Source: Euryodendron excelsum (lineage: Eukaryota > Streptophyta > Magnoliopsida > Ericales > Pentaphylacaceae). Taken from it: DNA of 64,000 bases. How positions within the stretch are numbered: the first letter of the stretch is position 1; each line of letters starts with the position of its first letter. A program made the translations under genes and the position numbers. Of this stretch, positions 34,701 through 47,140 are shown one piece after another. The DNA lies in contig CM065384.1 of NCBI GenBank assembly GCA_033060915.1, positions 16,412,501 to 16,476,500 of the forward strand, written 5' to 3'. The notes under the pieces are model-generated. The model was not told where the DNA came from. It saw nothing but the letters and a program-made list of their open reading frames with translations, and did not search any database.

Positions 34701-35773
34701 GCTTCCTAATTCAACCAGGGATTTCAATCTTAGGTAACCTAAACCCTAGGAGGCCTAAATCCTAGTTCAACCCTAACTCTTAGAGTTAGGAAGTTTCAAA
34801 TCCTTTCTAAAAACCCTTTTCTAAACCCAGGTGGTTTTCCAATTTCGAAATTCAATATGTTTTCGACATCTATCTTTCCAAATCTAGTCCAAATTCTCTT
34901 TCAAGGGTCAAATCCTCTTTCAAGTTCAATTCTAGGTCTAAGTTCAATCTCGATCCTAATCTTCCATTCCAAATTTCAAATCAAACTCTTCTTCCAATTA
35001 AAAGTATCTATTATCAATCGGACTCTTGTCCGAACTACGACTGACCTGATTTCCTAAAAGGGACACGTAGGCAACCCTCATGGGTGCAGTCATAACTTTT
35101 TTTCAAACTTCCAATTCCAAGATCTGTTTCAAATTTGTATTTCCAATTCTAAAACTTTCTTTCAAAAAATCAAGTCTATGTTTTTAAATCTATTTCAAAA
35201 TAAAATCTTCTTGTCAAGTCTATTTTCAAAATCAAAGTCTTTTCTTGCACTTGCATATCATGCATCATGTCAAATTTCTCTTTTTAAAGTTCTTTTCAAA
35301 AGTGGATAGTATTGGACATATATTAATCAAAGATTCCAAATGAGTAAACCTAGAGTGAATAGACATGTAGGTACCGCAAGGGCGGGATCGGGTGATGGCT
35401 TAGTGTGTTTTCTCTACACGTAACAAACTTCCGAACCTAGATCACTATTTTCAAAGACCAAATGGAGTTATTTTTAAAAAAAGGCTTAAATATTTTCAAA
35501 CGTTGCCAAACAACTTATTTTCTTAAAAACCCTCTCTTGAGTAAGTTTTCAAAATCTTTTCAAAAACCCTAAGTGTAATCTTCAGATTATGCTTAGTTTT
35601 TGATGACCTAACTAACCTTAATCAAGTTATGTGGCGACTCTAAATTTTTTCTAAAAGCCTTTAATCAAATCAAACCTAGTCGCACTTGTCCTTTTAAGAG
35701 GATGAGTTCTAACAAGAGAACACTGTGTTTTTCTCACTTATCTTTTTCGGGTGCAAAAAATCAGGGCACGATA
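31737..35773 (+). mobile_element. LTR C: truncated 5' LTR of the gag-only Tat element
   Basis: Begins inside U3 (GAGAAAACTCTTC, equivalent to about 49286 in LTR E, so about 340 bp are missing) and ends CAGGGCACGATA at 35773, directly before a PBS. A second deletion near 32875 removed roughly 400 bp including the TATA region. It pairs with LTR E: 32890-33000 and 54440-54540 share the long CACTTTAAAC...TACGAGCCTCCAAGCC stretch, and both carry the duplicated TTTAGGAAAGTG segment (33430-33600, 54970-55140). The two LTRs have many differences, so the insertion is old. Confidence 0.85.
35019..35070 (+). promoter_or_regulatory. Conserved two-stem motif in the 3' part of LTR C
   Basis: CGGAC-TCTT-GTCCG (35019-35032) forms one hairpin. 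CTACG (35035-35039) can pair with CGTAG (35066-35070), enclosing the conserved ACTGACCTGATT. The same arrangement is at 46184-46236 (LTR D), 58790-58840 (G) and in other copies. The block GACCTGATTCC...GATACGTAGGC is, to my knowledge, shared widely by plant Tat/Ogre LTRs. RNA structure is inferred from complementarity. Confidence 0.55.
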
Positions 35774-35775
35774 GT

Positions 35776-35793
35776 TGGCAACTCCGCTGGGGA
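35776..35793 (+). promoter_or_regulatory. Primer-binding site (tRNA-Arg) behind LTR C
   Basis: TGGCAACTCCGCTGGGGA, two bases after the LTR end; one mismatch to the complement of a plant tRNA-Arg(ACG) 3' end. The mismatch differs from that in the PBS at 31572, so both are independent decays of the same site. Confidence 0.9.
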
Positions 35794-37367
35794 CGCTTAG
35801 AGGGTTATGCCATTATTATATCTCTTCACCCTCACCTATTTGGAGTCTTTGATTAATTTGTTTGATTCTATCCCCTTCAAACTTTCAAAATCAAGTTTTT
35901 CCAAGTTGTTTTAAAAAACATGTTATTACTTGCCTTCAATTACATTCAATTATTCAATTTTGCGGTAAGTTTGTCATTCAAGGTTCTAACTTTTGTATAT
36001 TTTTTTGTAGGTGAACCTTTGTTTATATTTGTTTTATGTTAAATTAACTGCCATGTATGAGCGAATGTTTGGAATGGATAGGATAGATAAGAGTTGTTGG
36101 ACTCTTTTCTCCAATTTTTAAAAATCACACACGCACTGCACGTGCACTTGTATTCTAGATATTTGCATCCTCTACCCCGTTATGTCGCTTCTAGTTAGAA
36201 GGGGGAACGGTATATTGGTTGTGGGCAAGATGCTGTGTCAGTTTCTTCGCCTACGACCTCTTGATGGTTCCTCCAGTCGGATCACCAACAGATAATAACA
36301 CCACCTCGAGGAGTGGGCCTAATTTTGAAGATCTAGGAACCGAGCCTTCATACGAAGTATTAGTAAACCCTCAACCTCATGCTCATATAGACACCACGCA
36401 TAGCTGAACCCTTGCCGGATTTAAGACACACACCGTTTTCAAAAAACATGGAGGAAAAGGCGACTACTTTTACTTTCCTTTATATTTTTTTATTCCTATT
36501 GTTATAATGATTGTACTCTTACTGTTATAATGCTTGTCTAACTATTCATGCTCGCATATTTATTTTATAATTGCATTCTCTCTCCTTATACTCTTTTCAT
36601 CCATATTCATACATACAATATTTCATCCCAAGACAAGAGTTCCAAAGTAACTCAAGTTACTACATTCTCATGCTTTTGATCAACCCAAAGAGAGTGACTC
36701 CAAGTTTACCCTCCCTTGCACTAAACCTATCTAAAATCCTAAGGGTTCCCATGTAACCCTAAGGACTTATGATATGCATATCAATTCATTCCATAAAGAG
36801 GGGTCCCAATTTCTTTATGCTCACAGAGATAGGGTTTTTAAGAAGACAAGGGGCAATCAATCGGTATGGTCTCTCAACGACATTTTCAACATCAAATCCA
36901 AGCAAGGCGAATTCGAAAACTCAAGAGTAGTCTAGGATCTCCAATGTAAAAGTGGATAGGTGGAAGTCCAAAAAAAAATGTTCCCCCTCCCCTTATTAAA
37001 ATGTATTCTAATTCATTCTTGTATTTTAAACTCAAAGTTCGATGTATCCTTTTACTTCTTGTGAATGAATGTACGAATGAATTTATATTCCCAATCAATG
37101 GTAAGGTATTTGCACACAAGGACAAACTCCATATCTCCAAAAGTGAGCCCAAATACATCATGTTTAGTCTCCCCCCTTCAAATAGGGGCATCCTAGGGTA
37201 TGCATTGCATAAAATTCTCTAAAAACAAAAAACTAACTTGTGGTTTGTGTCTTTATTTTTCTTTCTCTTTCATTAACAGAGATCATACCATAAAAGTTGA
37301 CATTGCTCCCAAGAAAGAATGACATCCACCTAGAGACCCCATCACTACCAGACAAAGAACTTTGCTA
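35794..37367 (+). other. Leader between PBS and gag, no clear gene
   Basis: About 1.6 kb of untranslated leader. A 62-codon frame at 36219-36407 has no known domain and is not called. Long leaders are common in Tat/Ogre elements. Confidence 0.55.
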
Positions 37368-38571
37368 ATGGCAGCCAACCTCGATGAGACCTCCCCTCTC
37401 ACTCGAGAGGAGACCTATGAGATGAAAAGTAAAATAAATGAAATGTTTAAGCTAATGCAGGCAATGGCGTCCAAAGAGCCCACTCCAACAATGCCCTTAA
37501 CCTCAGTGCCACCCAATCTACCACTCAGGCAAAGGCAGACCCGAATATTGGAAGAACAAGCAAAACTCAGAAAAAGGATGATGAAACTGGAGAACATGTT
37601 CACTCTATCTCGCATAGAAATGACTGGTGTGAAAAAATAAGAAAAGTCAACCTCTCGCTAGCATATCATCACCCCGCTATAACCTCAACTCCATGTTGCC
37701 ACAATACTCCACCCTCAAACTCCTACCAAGCCCCCAAAGGATGCAAATTAGACACAGGTTGAAGTCGGGCATACTCTTTCTCAAGAGAAGGTAAAAAAAG
37801 GAAAGTCGAAACTTCACCCCACCCGAAGGCTCTAGAGATACAGCTTACTGGTAACTTTGTGAATCTGGGGACCTGGTTATGGTACCTCCTAAGCCCATTC
37901 TTGATAAAGCTTTTGAATCTAATGGTCATGACATTGGAAGTTACCCTACCCTAAAACGCAAAATGCAAAGTCTCAGGGAATCCCAAGCAACGAACCTGGC
38001 AGGAATTACTACTACAACATTCGACCCTTTGCCCTTACAACCTTCTACACCAGCAACACCTAGGGTACCTACTTTTGAGTTAGTTTATGCGTCGTCATAT
38101 ACTAGACCTAAAAGAGCAAGAGGGCAGAATCGACCCTTTACCCAACTGGCTGGCACCCAAACAGATGCTTACAATAACTTGTTGAAAGCTGGATACCTGC
38201 GTCCAATACTGGCTACACCATTGGTTAAACCTCTACCACCCTCTTTCGACTCAACACTCAGGTGCTCATATCACTCAGGTGGACTAGGCCATGATATAGA
38301 AGGTTGCCGATCTCTGAAACATAAAATTCAAGATCTAATAGATGATAAGATCATCGAAATCAAAGAGGTGAACCCGGTCCCCGTTGTCCCCACCAGTCCA
38401 CAACGCGATCACACCGTCAATACAATCATGGAGGAGGAAATCAACAGCAGTACCATCTTCGACAGTTCCCCAAGCATCGCGGAAGATCTGTCAGTCTGCC
38501 CTATGTTGTTTTGGGATACATCTGGCGAGTGGGACACCATGGAGATAGGTATAGTCCTAAAACCCAATTAG
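37368..38571 (+). pseudogene. Tat/Ogre-type gag remnant with zinc knuckle, core deleted
   Basis: ATG at 37368 opens MAANLDETSPLTREE and runs about 90 codons, with a helical, charged segment (ILEEQAKLRKRMMKLEN) before a stop at 37640. The sense resumes in another frame at 37879 for 230 codons. The C-terminal part is diagnostic: RPFTQL, LLKAGYLRPILATP, then CSYHSGGLGHDIEGC followed by RSLKHKIQDLIDDK. In the 230-residue frame the ligands are C129, H132, H138 and C143, a C-x2-H-x5-H-x4-C variant typical of Tat/Ogre gag. The central gag domain expected between the two pieces is missing (only about 240 bp remain), so it cannot make a normal capsid protein. Confidence 0.85.
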
Positions 38572-40398
38572 GGGTTCTCATCAGAAGGCTAACAAGAAAA
38601 GGGAGGTTTCCACAAGATTCATCCATTTTCTTACTATCTTTTTATTTCTCGCACATTTTCTTTAAATAAACATTGCATGCCATGCAATCATAATTTGAAA
38701 TAAAAAAGAGGTAGTTTTTAATATGTCCCATTTGTCTCATACTCTTGTGGATGATTATTGCTTTAAGGGATTCTTTCTTATTTTGTAATGACTCGACTTG
38801 AAGGATGGGATAGCATGGGCAACCCATTCAAAGGGGGGTTAAAACTTTTGAGAGACAAAGAGAGAGTGAGAGATAGGAAGAAAACAGTCTCAACAAAAAG
38901 GTGTGAAGTTCATCGAAGAGGCGACACTTGCGTGATATCCAGGCTAAGCGATGAGTAGTTGAGTCCTTAAAATGATGAGAAGCCATTGTACTATTTATCC
39001 CAAATAAACACTATCTTTTGGTTAGCCCACTAGAGCCGTAAGTGATTTCTATTCAGATATCCCCAAACCAAGAACCATCCCCCATATCAAGGTAAACACA
39101 AAGTAGTTGATTTGATAGAATATGTAGGGGCTTACTGGCAAAGACACACCATCTCCAGGAACATTGTCTAAATTTTGTATAAAGACTTTATGGATTAAGC
39201 AATTCAATTCAAAATGATAAGAGGCTCTTAATTCTGCTACCATACACAAAAAATTCCTTTGCAAAGCCCACTTGAGCCAGTTACAGTTTTTCAAGAAAAA
39301 TGACTAGATGGTCACCGCCCACACTGGGTTAAGGCAAAAGTCATAAGAGGGAACTAATGAGTAATGATGAAAAGGGTGATTTCCAAGAAGACATAATGAG
39401 CAATGATGAAAATGGTGATTTTCAAGAAGTTATGGCATCAAAGGCGTCTTTAGTAAAGAAGATATTGTGTTCATGGTGATCTTCAAAAGAAGATACTGTC
39501 ATCCCAAAATATAAATGACAAAGCTGGCATATCTAAAAGTCAACTTAGAAACAAATTTCTTGATGAAAAAATTCTAAATCAGAAGGCAGAGAACGGTCTA
39601 GAAGAACAACAAGAGTATGAAGGAAAGAAGAAAGCAATCAATGGAAGTTAAGTTTCCAAAGGTGATCATTGGTCTTTTAATACCCCACAAGTGATAATGT
39701 TTGAGCCTTTATACCCTTTCATTCGTAAACCCTTAACCTAGCCTATGCTATGATCCAAATTAAAATTCTCTTTGATTAAAGAGAATTACTTAGTCCAAAT
39801 AAGCCTAAACAATACCAAGACAAGTAAGATGAGAAAGGAGAACTGGGGAGGAATGCAGGGGTAATTTCATGTTCTAAGGTGTGCTCAGATAGTTCTGGTT
39901 TAAATAACCCCCTAAAAGAAAATTTTTGAGCCTAAACATCCCTTTATTTCTTACAACCCCTAAACGCAACCTGCATTACAGTTCTAAAAAAAGTTTCTCA
40001 GATTGAGGGCTTAGCTGTTTATCGCTCTGCAAAGGGCATACGAGTTGTCGCTCTAGCCACGATGGTATTTTGAAATTCTAAGAGAGAAAATCAAGTGAGG
40101 TCAAAAAAACCCCAAACAGTAACCCTGTAGAAAGTAAGGATAGGATAGCAAACCAAAAGGTTAAGAACCCTAGAGAATGGTGCAAATGCTATCACACCCC
40201 GATAAGAACGGGACAAAACTGAATGAGGTAGAATTTTGGAAGGGAAACATAATCTTGAGAGTATGGGCCCTGGGGCAATCCTGGGACATTCTTTGTAAAT
40301 AGCCTATACATGTGTAGTACTAATGCATCCATGACATGTATAACTCGTACATCCATTAAATTTTTATGTAGTTTGCATCTATTCGTGCAGTCATAAAA

Positions 40399-40440
<42 letters not shown>

Positions 40441-40838
40441 ATAAATAAAATAAAATAAAATAAAATAGGACATGTATTCAATTCTATTTCTGTATATACA
40501 TTCATTAAAAAGTACAAACATGTATTTATTGCTTTACCTGTGCATTTTAAGAATTACAGTAAATAAACTGTTTTTACACAAAAACTTACTTTCTCTCTCT
40601 TTCAAATGGAAAACAAGGAACAAGGTAAAGCACAAAAGGGAGCTTAAAAAAAAGTCACCCCCGCGACCAAGTAAGCACAGACATTCCCAGAAATCGTAGG
40701 GGAATCATCCTAGGTATCAGAGAATTTGGGAACAAATCAGCAACGAGGAGCGAAGATCGAAGGAGGAGTCAACCAAAACGGATCCATCGGCTTGCCACCC
40801 TTAAGAGTAGCACTGATCGTCGGTGATCCTAGCATGCC
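38572..40838 (+). other. Internal spacer where pol would be expected, no gene
   Basis: About 2.3 kb after gag. In autonomous relatives protease and RT would follow here. I find no catalytic motif (DTG/DSG, YVDD/FVDD, or similar) in any frame. It includes near-repeats around 39350-39480 (GTGATTTCCAAGAAG, GATGAAAA) and an A/TA microsatellite. Confidence 0.6.
40395..40435. repeat. A-run and (TA)n microsatellite
   Basis: An A run followed by about 14 TA units, then AAAATAAAT-type repeats to about 40467. The 109-codon minus-strand frame over it (IYIYIYI) is an artefact. Confidence 0.9.
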
Positions 40839-41897
40839 TTACTCATAGTTTGCACACCTAGCCAGAAATGCATCCCTCTTCTGGGAAAGGGCCTCCATAG
40901 TCTCCTTCAGAGACCGAACATCAATAATATCATCCCTCGGGGCAGTAGAAACATCTGGGGCACCTCGTAACCGCTTTTTTCCCCACTCGGTACTTAAGGG
41001 TAAGCTGTCACGAGTTGACGTGACCAGTGCTAGCTGTATCTCTAAAGAAGCTACCTTAGCATCCCTCGCCCCCAATCGATCCTACAGTGTCTGTATCAGT
41101 CTTCGGTTTTGCAGCCTATGACGATGCCCCTGGACAACCATAGCCATCAAGAAGTTTTTCTCCAGAAGTAGATCCCTAAACCTGGGAGGTCCTAGCACAT
41201 ATCGGTGGAACCAATAACAGTAGTTCTCAGTCTTTATGGATGTGTCAGAAAATGGCCCATCATCATCTGAATGAGGAAGCAGGGACCTCCAAATGTCTAT
41301 AACTCTCCCTACCAATGCGCTCGGAATCAGTGCCTTAAAGAAAAGACTAGACTGCGCCACAGATGTCAGATAAGGGATGTCCAGACTCTTGCCAAACTGT
41401 CGCAACACCCGGATCCCGAAGAAAGGGGCAATACCTCGTAGGCCTGCCAAGGGCACGAAGGCCCTCTCAGAAGGTAGCACTCTCAGGTAATACTTACCTA
41501 TCAGTCCCGTATACCACCAGACCGAATCAAACCTCTTGTCCCGAAGGAAGACAACCCATGCTCGCACAGTCTGTGGAAGCCTCTCACCATCTAAGATAAC
41601 TCTCTGAGACTGTATCAGAGAATGTATGTGGTCGAGCTCGGGATACCATGTATGCTGATAGAACGGGGTAATGAATAAGTGTCAAATCGCCTAGAGTTGG
41701 AGTAATGAAGTGTATCCCCTAAAGCAAGCATCAACCCCCTACTGGAATCTAGTAAGGCTCACGGAGGTCTCTCCCACAACCATAGGAGCATATGAATGCC
41801 CCACACGAATCATGGCAAGTAGTGCACATAACAAAGAATTCAGAAGAAGCAGAGTTAGGGCCACCATGCGAGAAATGGACCAACCTTGAGAAGTATG
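40839..41897 (-). pseudogene. Antisense ORF of the Tat element, DUF7745-like
   Basis: One minus-strand frame runs from 41897 to 40839 with few stops (TAG near 41747, two stops near 41685-41695, TAG at 41082-41084), so it is a lightly decayed ORF of about 350 codons. In order: an N-terminal hydrophobic part (WSISRMVALTLLLLNSLLC), then WYPELDHIHSLIQSQ, then FVPLAGLRGIAPFFGIRVLRQ at about 41390-41460, then a C-terminal heptad-like, charged segment (ARDAKVASLEIQLAL). The 'WVPL.GI.G...YAP..VLRQ' core resembles the plant DUF7745 family as I remember it. Extra antisense ORFs between pol and the 3' LTR are known in Tat elements. Function unknown. The hit is from memory, so moderate confidence. Confidence 0.55.
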
Positions 41898-42234
41898 CTA
41901 GTCCCCCGAATAAGTTCTCCTACCTGCCGAAAACTCAAAACGAGATAACAAGAACTCCACGGGAACATAAGAAAACTAGGACAGGAGATCAGAAGAAAGG
42001 ACTGCATTACGGAGCCCAAGCTGAGATGAGACAACTATGTTGCAACCATTAAGAAAAATAGGTCCCACAATGTCAGCCGAATCCTTTCAAAGACCTAGGA
42101 CGAAACCATACTCATAGTGGGAGGGATCGAGCTCACGGAAGAAAGACAAGTCAAGTGGCCAGAAGGGAACCACTATCGAAAATAAGCTGCACCGATAGGA
42201 GAGAAACCGTACAACCAAAGGACCAGTAAAAGAT
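41898..42234 (+). other. Element internal sequence up to LTR D
   Basis: Possibly the upstream (5') part of the antisense ORF, but frames are broken by stops. LTR D is inserted at its end with duplication AAGAT, separating it from 47067 onward. Confidence 0.5.
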
Positions 42235-43546
42235 TGTAAGCACCCCATTTTTTCCCGCTTGGCAGTCTACACTCCATCAAGACTTGTACTCAAGTCAATA
42301 TGGACGTATTCCAATTGAAATCAACTCGCTAAGTCTAATCCCGTCTATCCATCGCTTCGCGGGCCCCAACAGGCCCAAAGAGAAGCAAAATGACCAAAAT
42401 GCCCTTAGGGGCACTATCCTTTCCATATTTCGAATCAGGCACGTCTTTCCGAAGACGGTAAGTCCCCTTTCCAATTCCTTTTCCAATTCCAATTCCAATC
42501 CCTCTCTCGAGATAGTTTATTCCTTGAGCCGGTAAATCTACTCCAATCAGGCGCGTCTTTCCGAAAATGATAAGACCCCTTTCCAATTCTAATCCCTCTC
42601 TCAAGACAGTTGATTCCTCGGTGAAAAATGAACAAACTGCCCCTAGGGCCATTTTTTGGCACGTTTCTCGAGAACACATTTGAGTCTTCAGAACGGTAAG
42701 CCCAACTTTTCAGTTTTGGGTCAATTTCGAGACTTTTCGGTCAAGATGACCATTTTGCCCCTAGGCATCCAAACGCCCCGGGGACTACACCGGCTCTGGG
42801 TATCAAATTGGTAACCTCCCGATAATACTTCTTATGGTATTATCAACTTTCCTCTATCTTTTCGGATCATTCTGAGTCAATTCCGGTAAACCCGGTGCAA
42901 AATGACCGTTTTGCCCTAGTGGGTCGGTTGCCTTTTTCTAGCCACACCAGCTCTGGGTATCAAACCGGTAGCCTCCTGAGATTGCTTCTTATAGTATTCT
43001 CAACCTTCCTCTATCTTCCTGGGTCATTCCGAGTCAATTCTGGCAAACCCAGTACAAAATAACCGTTTTGCCCCTAGAGGGCCAGTCACCTTTTCCGACC
43101 ACACTAGCTTTGAGTATCAAACCGGTAACCTTTGGGAACATTCTAAATAATGTTTCCAAATCTTGAGTTTTCTTTCGGGACAGTCCGAGTCCGTCCCGGC
43201 AGCTTTCTGACCTGAGTGACCATTTTGCCCTTAATGGCCCGGTCAAACCCTTCCGACACATCCTATCCTCATTTTTCAAGTCAAATACCTCCGAGACACT
43301 ATTCTAAGTGTTCTTGGCCTTTTCCAACCTTCTGGGTCATTCCCAGTCTCTCAAACTCCTTCCCAGACTTTCCGGAGTCACTCTTTGTGAAGCCAAGCTA
43401 AAAATTGCATGGTAGTCACTAGTACAGGCACCCAAATCTAGTCAAAGATACGTTAGTTGCAGACCTTAATAGTTTCCTAATTGGCTGGCACCAGAAGCAT
43501 TTTTGGCCTAGCGCCACTACAACAGGCGCCAGGTCTATCCCATCTC

Positions 43547-43554
43547 TATAAATA
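43547..43554 (+). promoter_or_regulatory. LTR D TATA box
   Basis: TATAAATA followed by CAAAGCCTCCTCCAGCGTG, preceded by ACAACAGGCGCCAGG. Confidence 0.75.
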
Positions 43555-46183
43555 CAAAGCCTCCTCCAGCGTGAAAGGGGTCCGTAAACTCAGTCTAAAA
43601 ACCCTAATTTTCCATACACAGAGCTCGTACACTCCCAAAAACCCTAGCTTCCCTAGGTTTTCCAAACCCTAGCCACCATACTCAAACCCTAAGCCTTATA
43701 TACACTCATAAACACCCTTACAAACTTATACACTAGCCTATAACCCTCCATTGAAGACTTGGATTGCCACAACTATGAAGATTTGAAGGCCGAAGACGAG
43801 CCCTTGAAGATCAAGACTGAAGTGAAGCGAAGACCGAAGAAAAGCAAGGCGCGCAAAATAAACAAGACACACGGTAGGCTTTCGTTTTACGTTTCCGCAC
43901 CTCACCCTCTCTCTTCTCTCTCCTAACCCACTTGGGTTTTTTCTATTTTAATCCCCAATCTCTTTCCCCCCCTTTCTTTGCATGCTTGAAACAAGGGGAC
44001 TCCCGGTCCATGTGTAGGATTAGACTATTGGAGGGTCACCTTGTCGGGGGCTTTCCTTTAGGCTAACCGGAGATCACGTGGGTTCGACCCCCTTGATTAT
44101 GTGGTGAGGCCTTAACCTTGTATGTTCACGACCCCAAACTTGCATTGTGCATATCATGATCTTGCATCTTCCAAAAATCGTTTTTAAACTCGTTTTCAAA
44201 ATTTGCATTAAACTTGTTTTCAAAATTGCATCAAAATCTCATTTTCAAAACTTGTTTTCAAAATCACAATCCTAGGGTGATTCTAGCCTTTCCATGGCTA
44301 GGGTTGCTATAGGAAAGTGTAACATTCAAAGTGACTAATATGGTCCATATTTTCAACCTTTGTTGTTTTCAAAACCACTTTCTTAAAGTGGTTCTAGCCT
44401 TTTTATGGTTAAAATCACTTTAGGAAAGTGCGACGTTTTTATACTTTCCAAAAAGCTCTTTTTTCAAAAGTCTCTTTTTCTAAAACCCTCATTTTCAACA
44501 TGCTTTCCTAAAACTCTTCTTCCTAAAGTTGTTTTCAAAAACTCCATCCAAAAATCTATTTTTCAAAAACTCTCTTTTCAATTCCTTCCCAAAACACTTT
44601 CCTTAAAATTACTTTCCTAAAAACATTCCCTAGGTTTCCTTCTTAGAAAACACTCCCTAAATCTCTTTCCTAAAAATTCTTTCTAACAATCTCTTTCCAA
44701 AATTTTGTTTCCAAAACTCTCTCAAAGTTTTACTTTCCAAAAACCTCCTTCCTAAAATTTTTTTCAAAATACGCTTTCTAAAGAACTCCTCTTTAGAATC
44801 TTCCTCCAAAATCTTCGTTCCCAAAAACGCACTTTCTAAAAATCCATTTTCTTGGTGCCCAAGTCAAGCCCTAGAACCCACGATTAGGAAACCCTATTTT
44901 TCTTTCCAAAAAACATGATTTTTGAACTTGCCTTAAAGCCTAGGTTTCCAAAATCTCCCTTTTCACATAAAACTATACATATTTTCAGAACCCCTTTCTG
45001 CATCAACACTATACACTTCCAAATCTAGGGTTTCTAGAAACTTCCTTTTCCAAATACTTGTCAAATCCTACCTTCCCGTTTAGGAAATTAGATACAATTC
45101 TTTGTTTTTGGAAACAAAATCAAACACTTCTTCCTAGAAACAAAATCCAATCCCTTCCTAATCCAACTCTTTTCTAATTCAACTTCTTCCTAATCTTCTA
45201 CTTTCCTAAATCCTAAGTTTCCAAAACTTGAACATAAAAATCTTTTCTAAATTTTAAAAACTCAACTTCCACATATTTCCTAATTTAACCCTTTCCTAAT
45301 TCTATCGCTTTTCCAAATCTTAACTTTCCAAATCTAAGTTTTCAAATCTTTCCTAAACTCAAACCTTTTCTAAAACTAAAACTCTAAAACTTTCTAAATC
45401 TTAAACTTTCTAAATTTCAAAATCTTTCCAAATCCAAAGCTTTCTAAATTCAAAACTTTCTTAAGTTAAACCTTTCTAAACTTCCAACCTTTCTAAAATC
45501 TAAACTTTCCTAAAACTTCAAATCATTCTAAATCTAAAGCTTTCTAAATGCAAAACTTTCTCACTTTCTTAGCTTTCCTATTTCAAAACATTCCAAATTT
45601 AAAACTTTCTTAAGTTGAAACTTTCCAAATTTTAAACCTTCCTTAAACTAAACTTTTCCTAATTCAAAACATTTCTAAATTCAACACTTTCTTATTTCAA
45701 AACCTTTCTTAAAATGAAACTTTCCAATTTCGAAACTTTCCTAAACCTAAAACTTTCCTAAGTTCAAATTTTCCTAAATTGACATCTTTCCTAAATTGAA
45801 ATCTTTCTTAAGTTGAAACTTTCCTAATCCGAAAACTTTCCTATTTCGAAAACTTTCCTAAAATGACACTTTCCTAATTTGAACTTTTCCTAATTCGAAT
45901 TTTCTTAAATCCAACCTTCCGTAATCTTTCCAAGTCTAACGTTCGAGTCAAATCTTTTCTAAAATTCTTCCAAGTCAAGTCAAATCTTTTCTAAAATTCT
46001 TCTAAGTCAAGTCAAATCTTTTCTAAGTCTTAAGTCTTTCCTAAATCTAGGTTTCCTAAAACCAAGTCTTTCAAAATCAATCTTTTCAAATTTTCAAATC
46101 AAAGTCCAAATTTCCCTACTTCTTCAATTCTAATCCAAATTCCAATTCAATCTATTTCTTCCAATCAACTTTTCTATTTTCAA

Positions 46184-46236
46184 TCGGACTCATGTCCGAA
46201 TTACGACTGACCTGATTCCTCCAAAAGGATACGTAG
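46184..46236 (+). promoter_or_regulatory. Two-stem motif in LTR D
   Basis: CGGAC (46185-46189) pairs with GTCCG (46194-46198) over a TCAT loop, then TACG (46202-46205) with CGTA (46232-46235) around GACTGACCTGATTCC. Same layout as at 35019-35070. Confidence 0.5.
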
Positions 46237-46900
46237 ACAACCCTCATGGGTGCGGTCACAGCATTTTTCAAACTTCTAATTCCACAATCTTCTTCAAATT
46301 TCCAATTCTACAATCTTCTTTCAAACTTCCAATTCTGCAATCTTCTTCAAGTTTTCAATTCTATGTTTTATTTCCAATTTCCAATTCCAAAAATCTATTT
46401 TCAAATCTCAATTTCCAAATTCTAAAACTTTCTAATTTCAAATCTATCTTTTCAAATCTTTTCTAAAATCAAATCAATTTATTTCCAAATCTATTTTCAA
46501 ATCAAATCTTTCTCTTGCACTTCCACATCATGCATCATATCTTTTTAAACATTGTTTTATAAAGTGGATATGATTGGTCAATAGTTAGCTGAAGACTCTC
46601 ATAGGTGAATCTAGGGTAGATTGACATGTAGGTACCGAAAGGGCGGGGTAGGATGATGGCTTAGTGCGTCTTCCCTACACGTAACCAACCTCCGAATCTA
46701 GGATCACTGATTTCAAAGACCAAAAACGGAGTTATTTTCAAAAAAGGGCTAAATATTTTCCAATAGTTGTCAAACAACCTGTGTTTTTTAAAAACCCTCT
46801 CTTAAGGAGATATTTTTAAAATCATTTTCCAAAATCCTAAGTGTAGTTTTCGGATTATGCTTAGTTTTTAGGTGACCTAACTCACCTTAATCAAGTTAGG

Positions 46901-46910
46901 TGGCGACTCC
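46901..46910 (+). promoter_or_regulatory. PBS-like decamer in LTR D
   Basis: TGGCGACTCC, 151 bp before the LTR end, preceded by CCTAACT...AGTTAGG. See 31410-31419. Confidence 0.7.
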
Positions 46911-47140
46911 AAATGTTTTCCAAAAGCCCTTTATTCAAATCTATTTTCAATTCAAACCTAGTCGCACTTATTCTTCTAGGAGGGTGAGTTTTAACGAGAG
47001 AGTACAACATTTTTTCCGCTTGTGTGTGTATTCCTCGAGTGTGAAAAATCTGGGCACGACAAAGATGTCCTGCTTATATGGAAGATACCCGTCATACCAA
47101 ATGCGCAGTCGACTCAAAATAGCGTCGACCATCCTAAAGG

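Larger units (their letters stand above)
42235..47061 (+). mobile_element. Tat-like solo LTR D (4.83 kb)
   Basis: TGTAAGCACC... to ...AAATCTGGGCACGACA, with perfect duplication AAGAT at 42230-42234 and 47062-47066. No PBS follows; the flanks are internal sequence of the gag-only element. Landmarks: hairpin units 42436-42620, about 157-bp repeats 42780-43130, TATA 43547, AAACCCTA words 43600-43690, splice-donor-like ACGGTAGGC near 43872, pyrimidine-rich field 44440-46170, two-stem motif 46184-46236, PBS-like decamer 46901-46910. Confidence 0.95.

Noticed and set aside
40192..40521. 109-codon minus-strand frame
   Set aside because: It translates an A/TA microsatellite and flanks.
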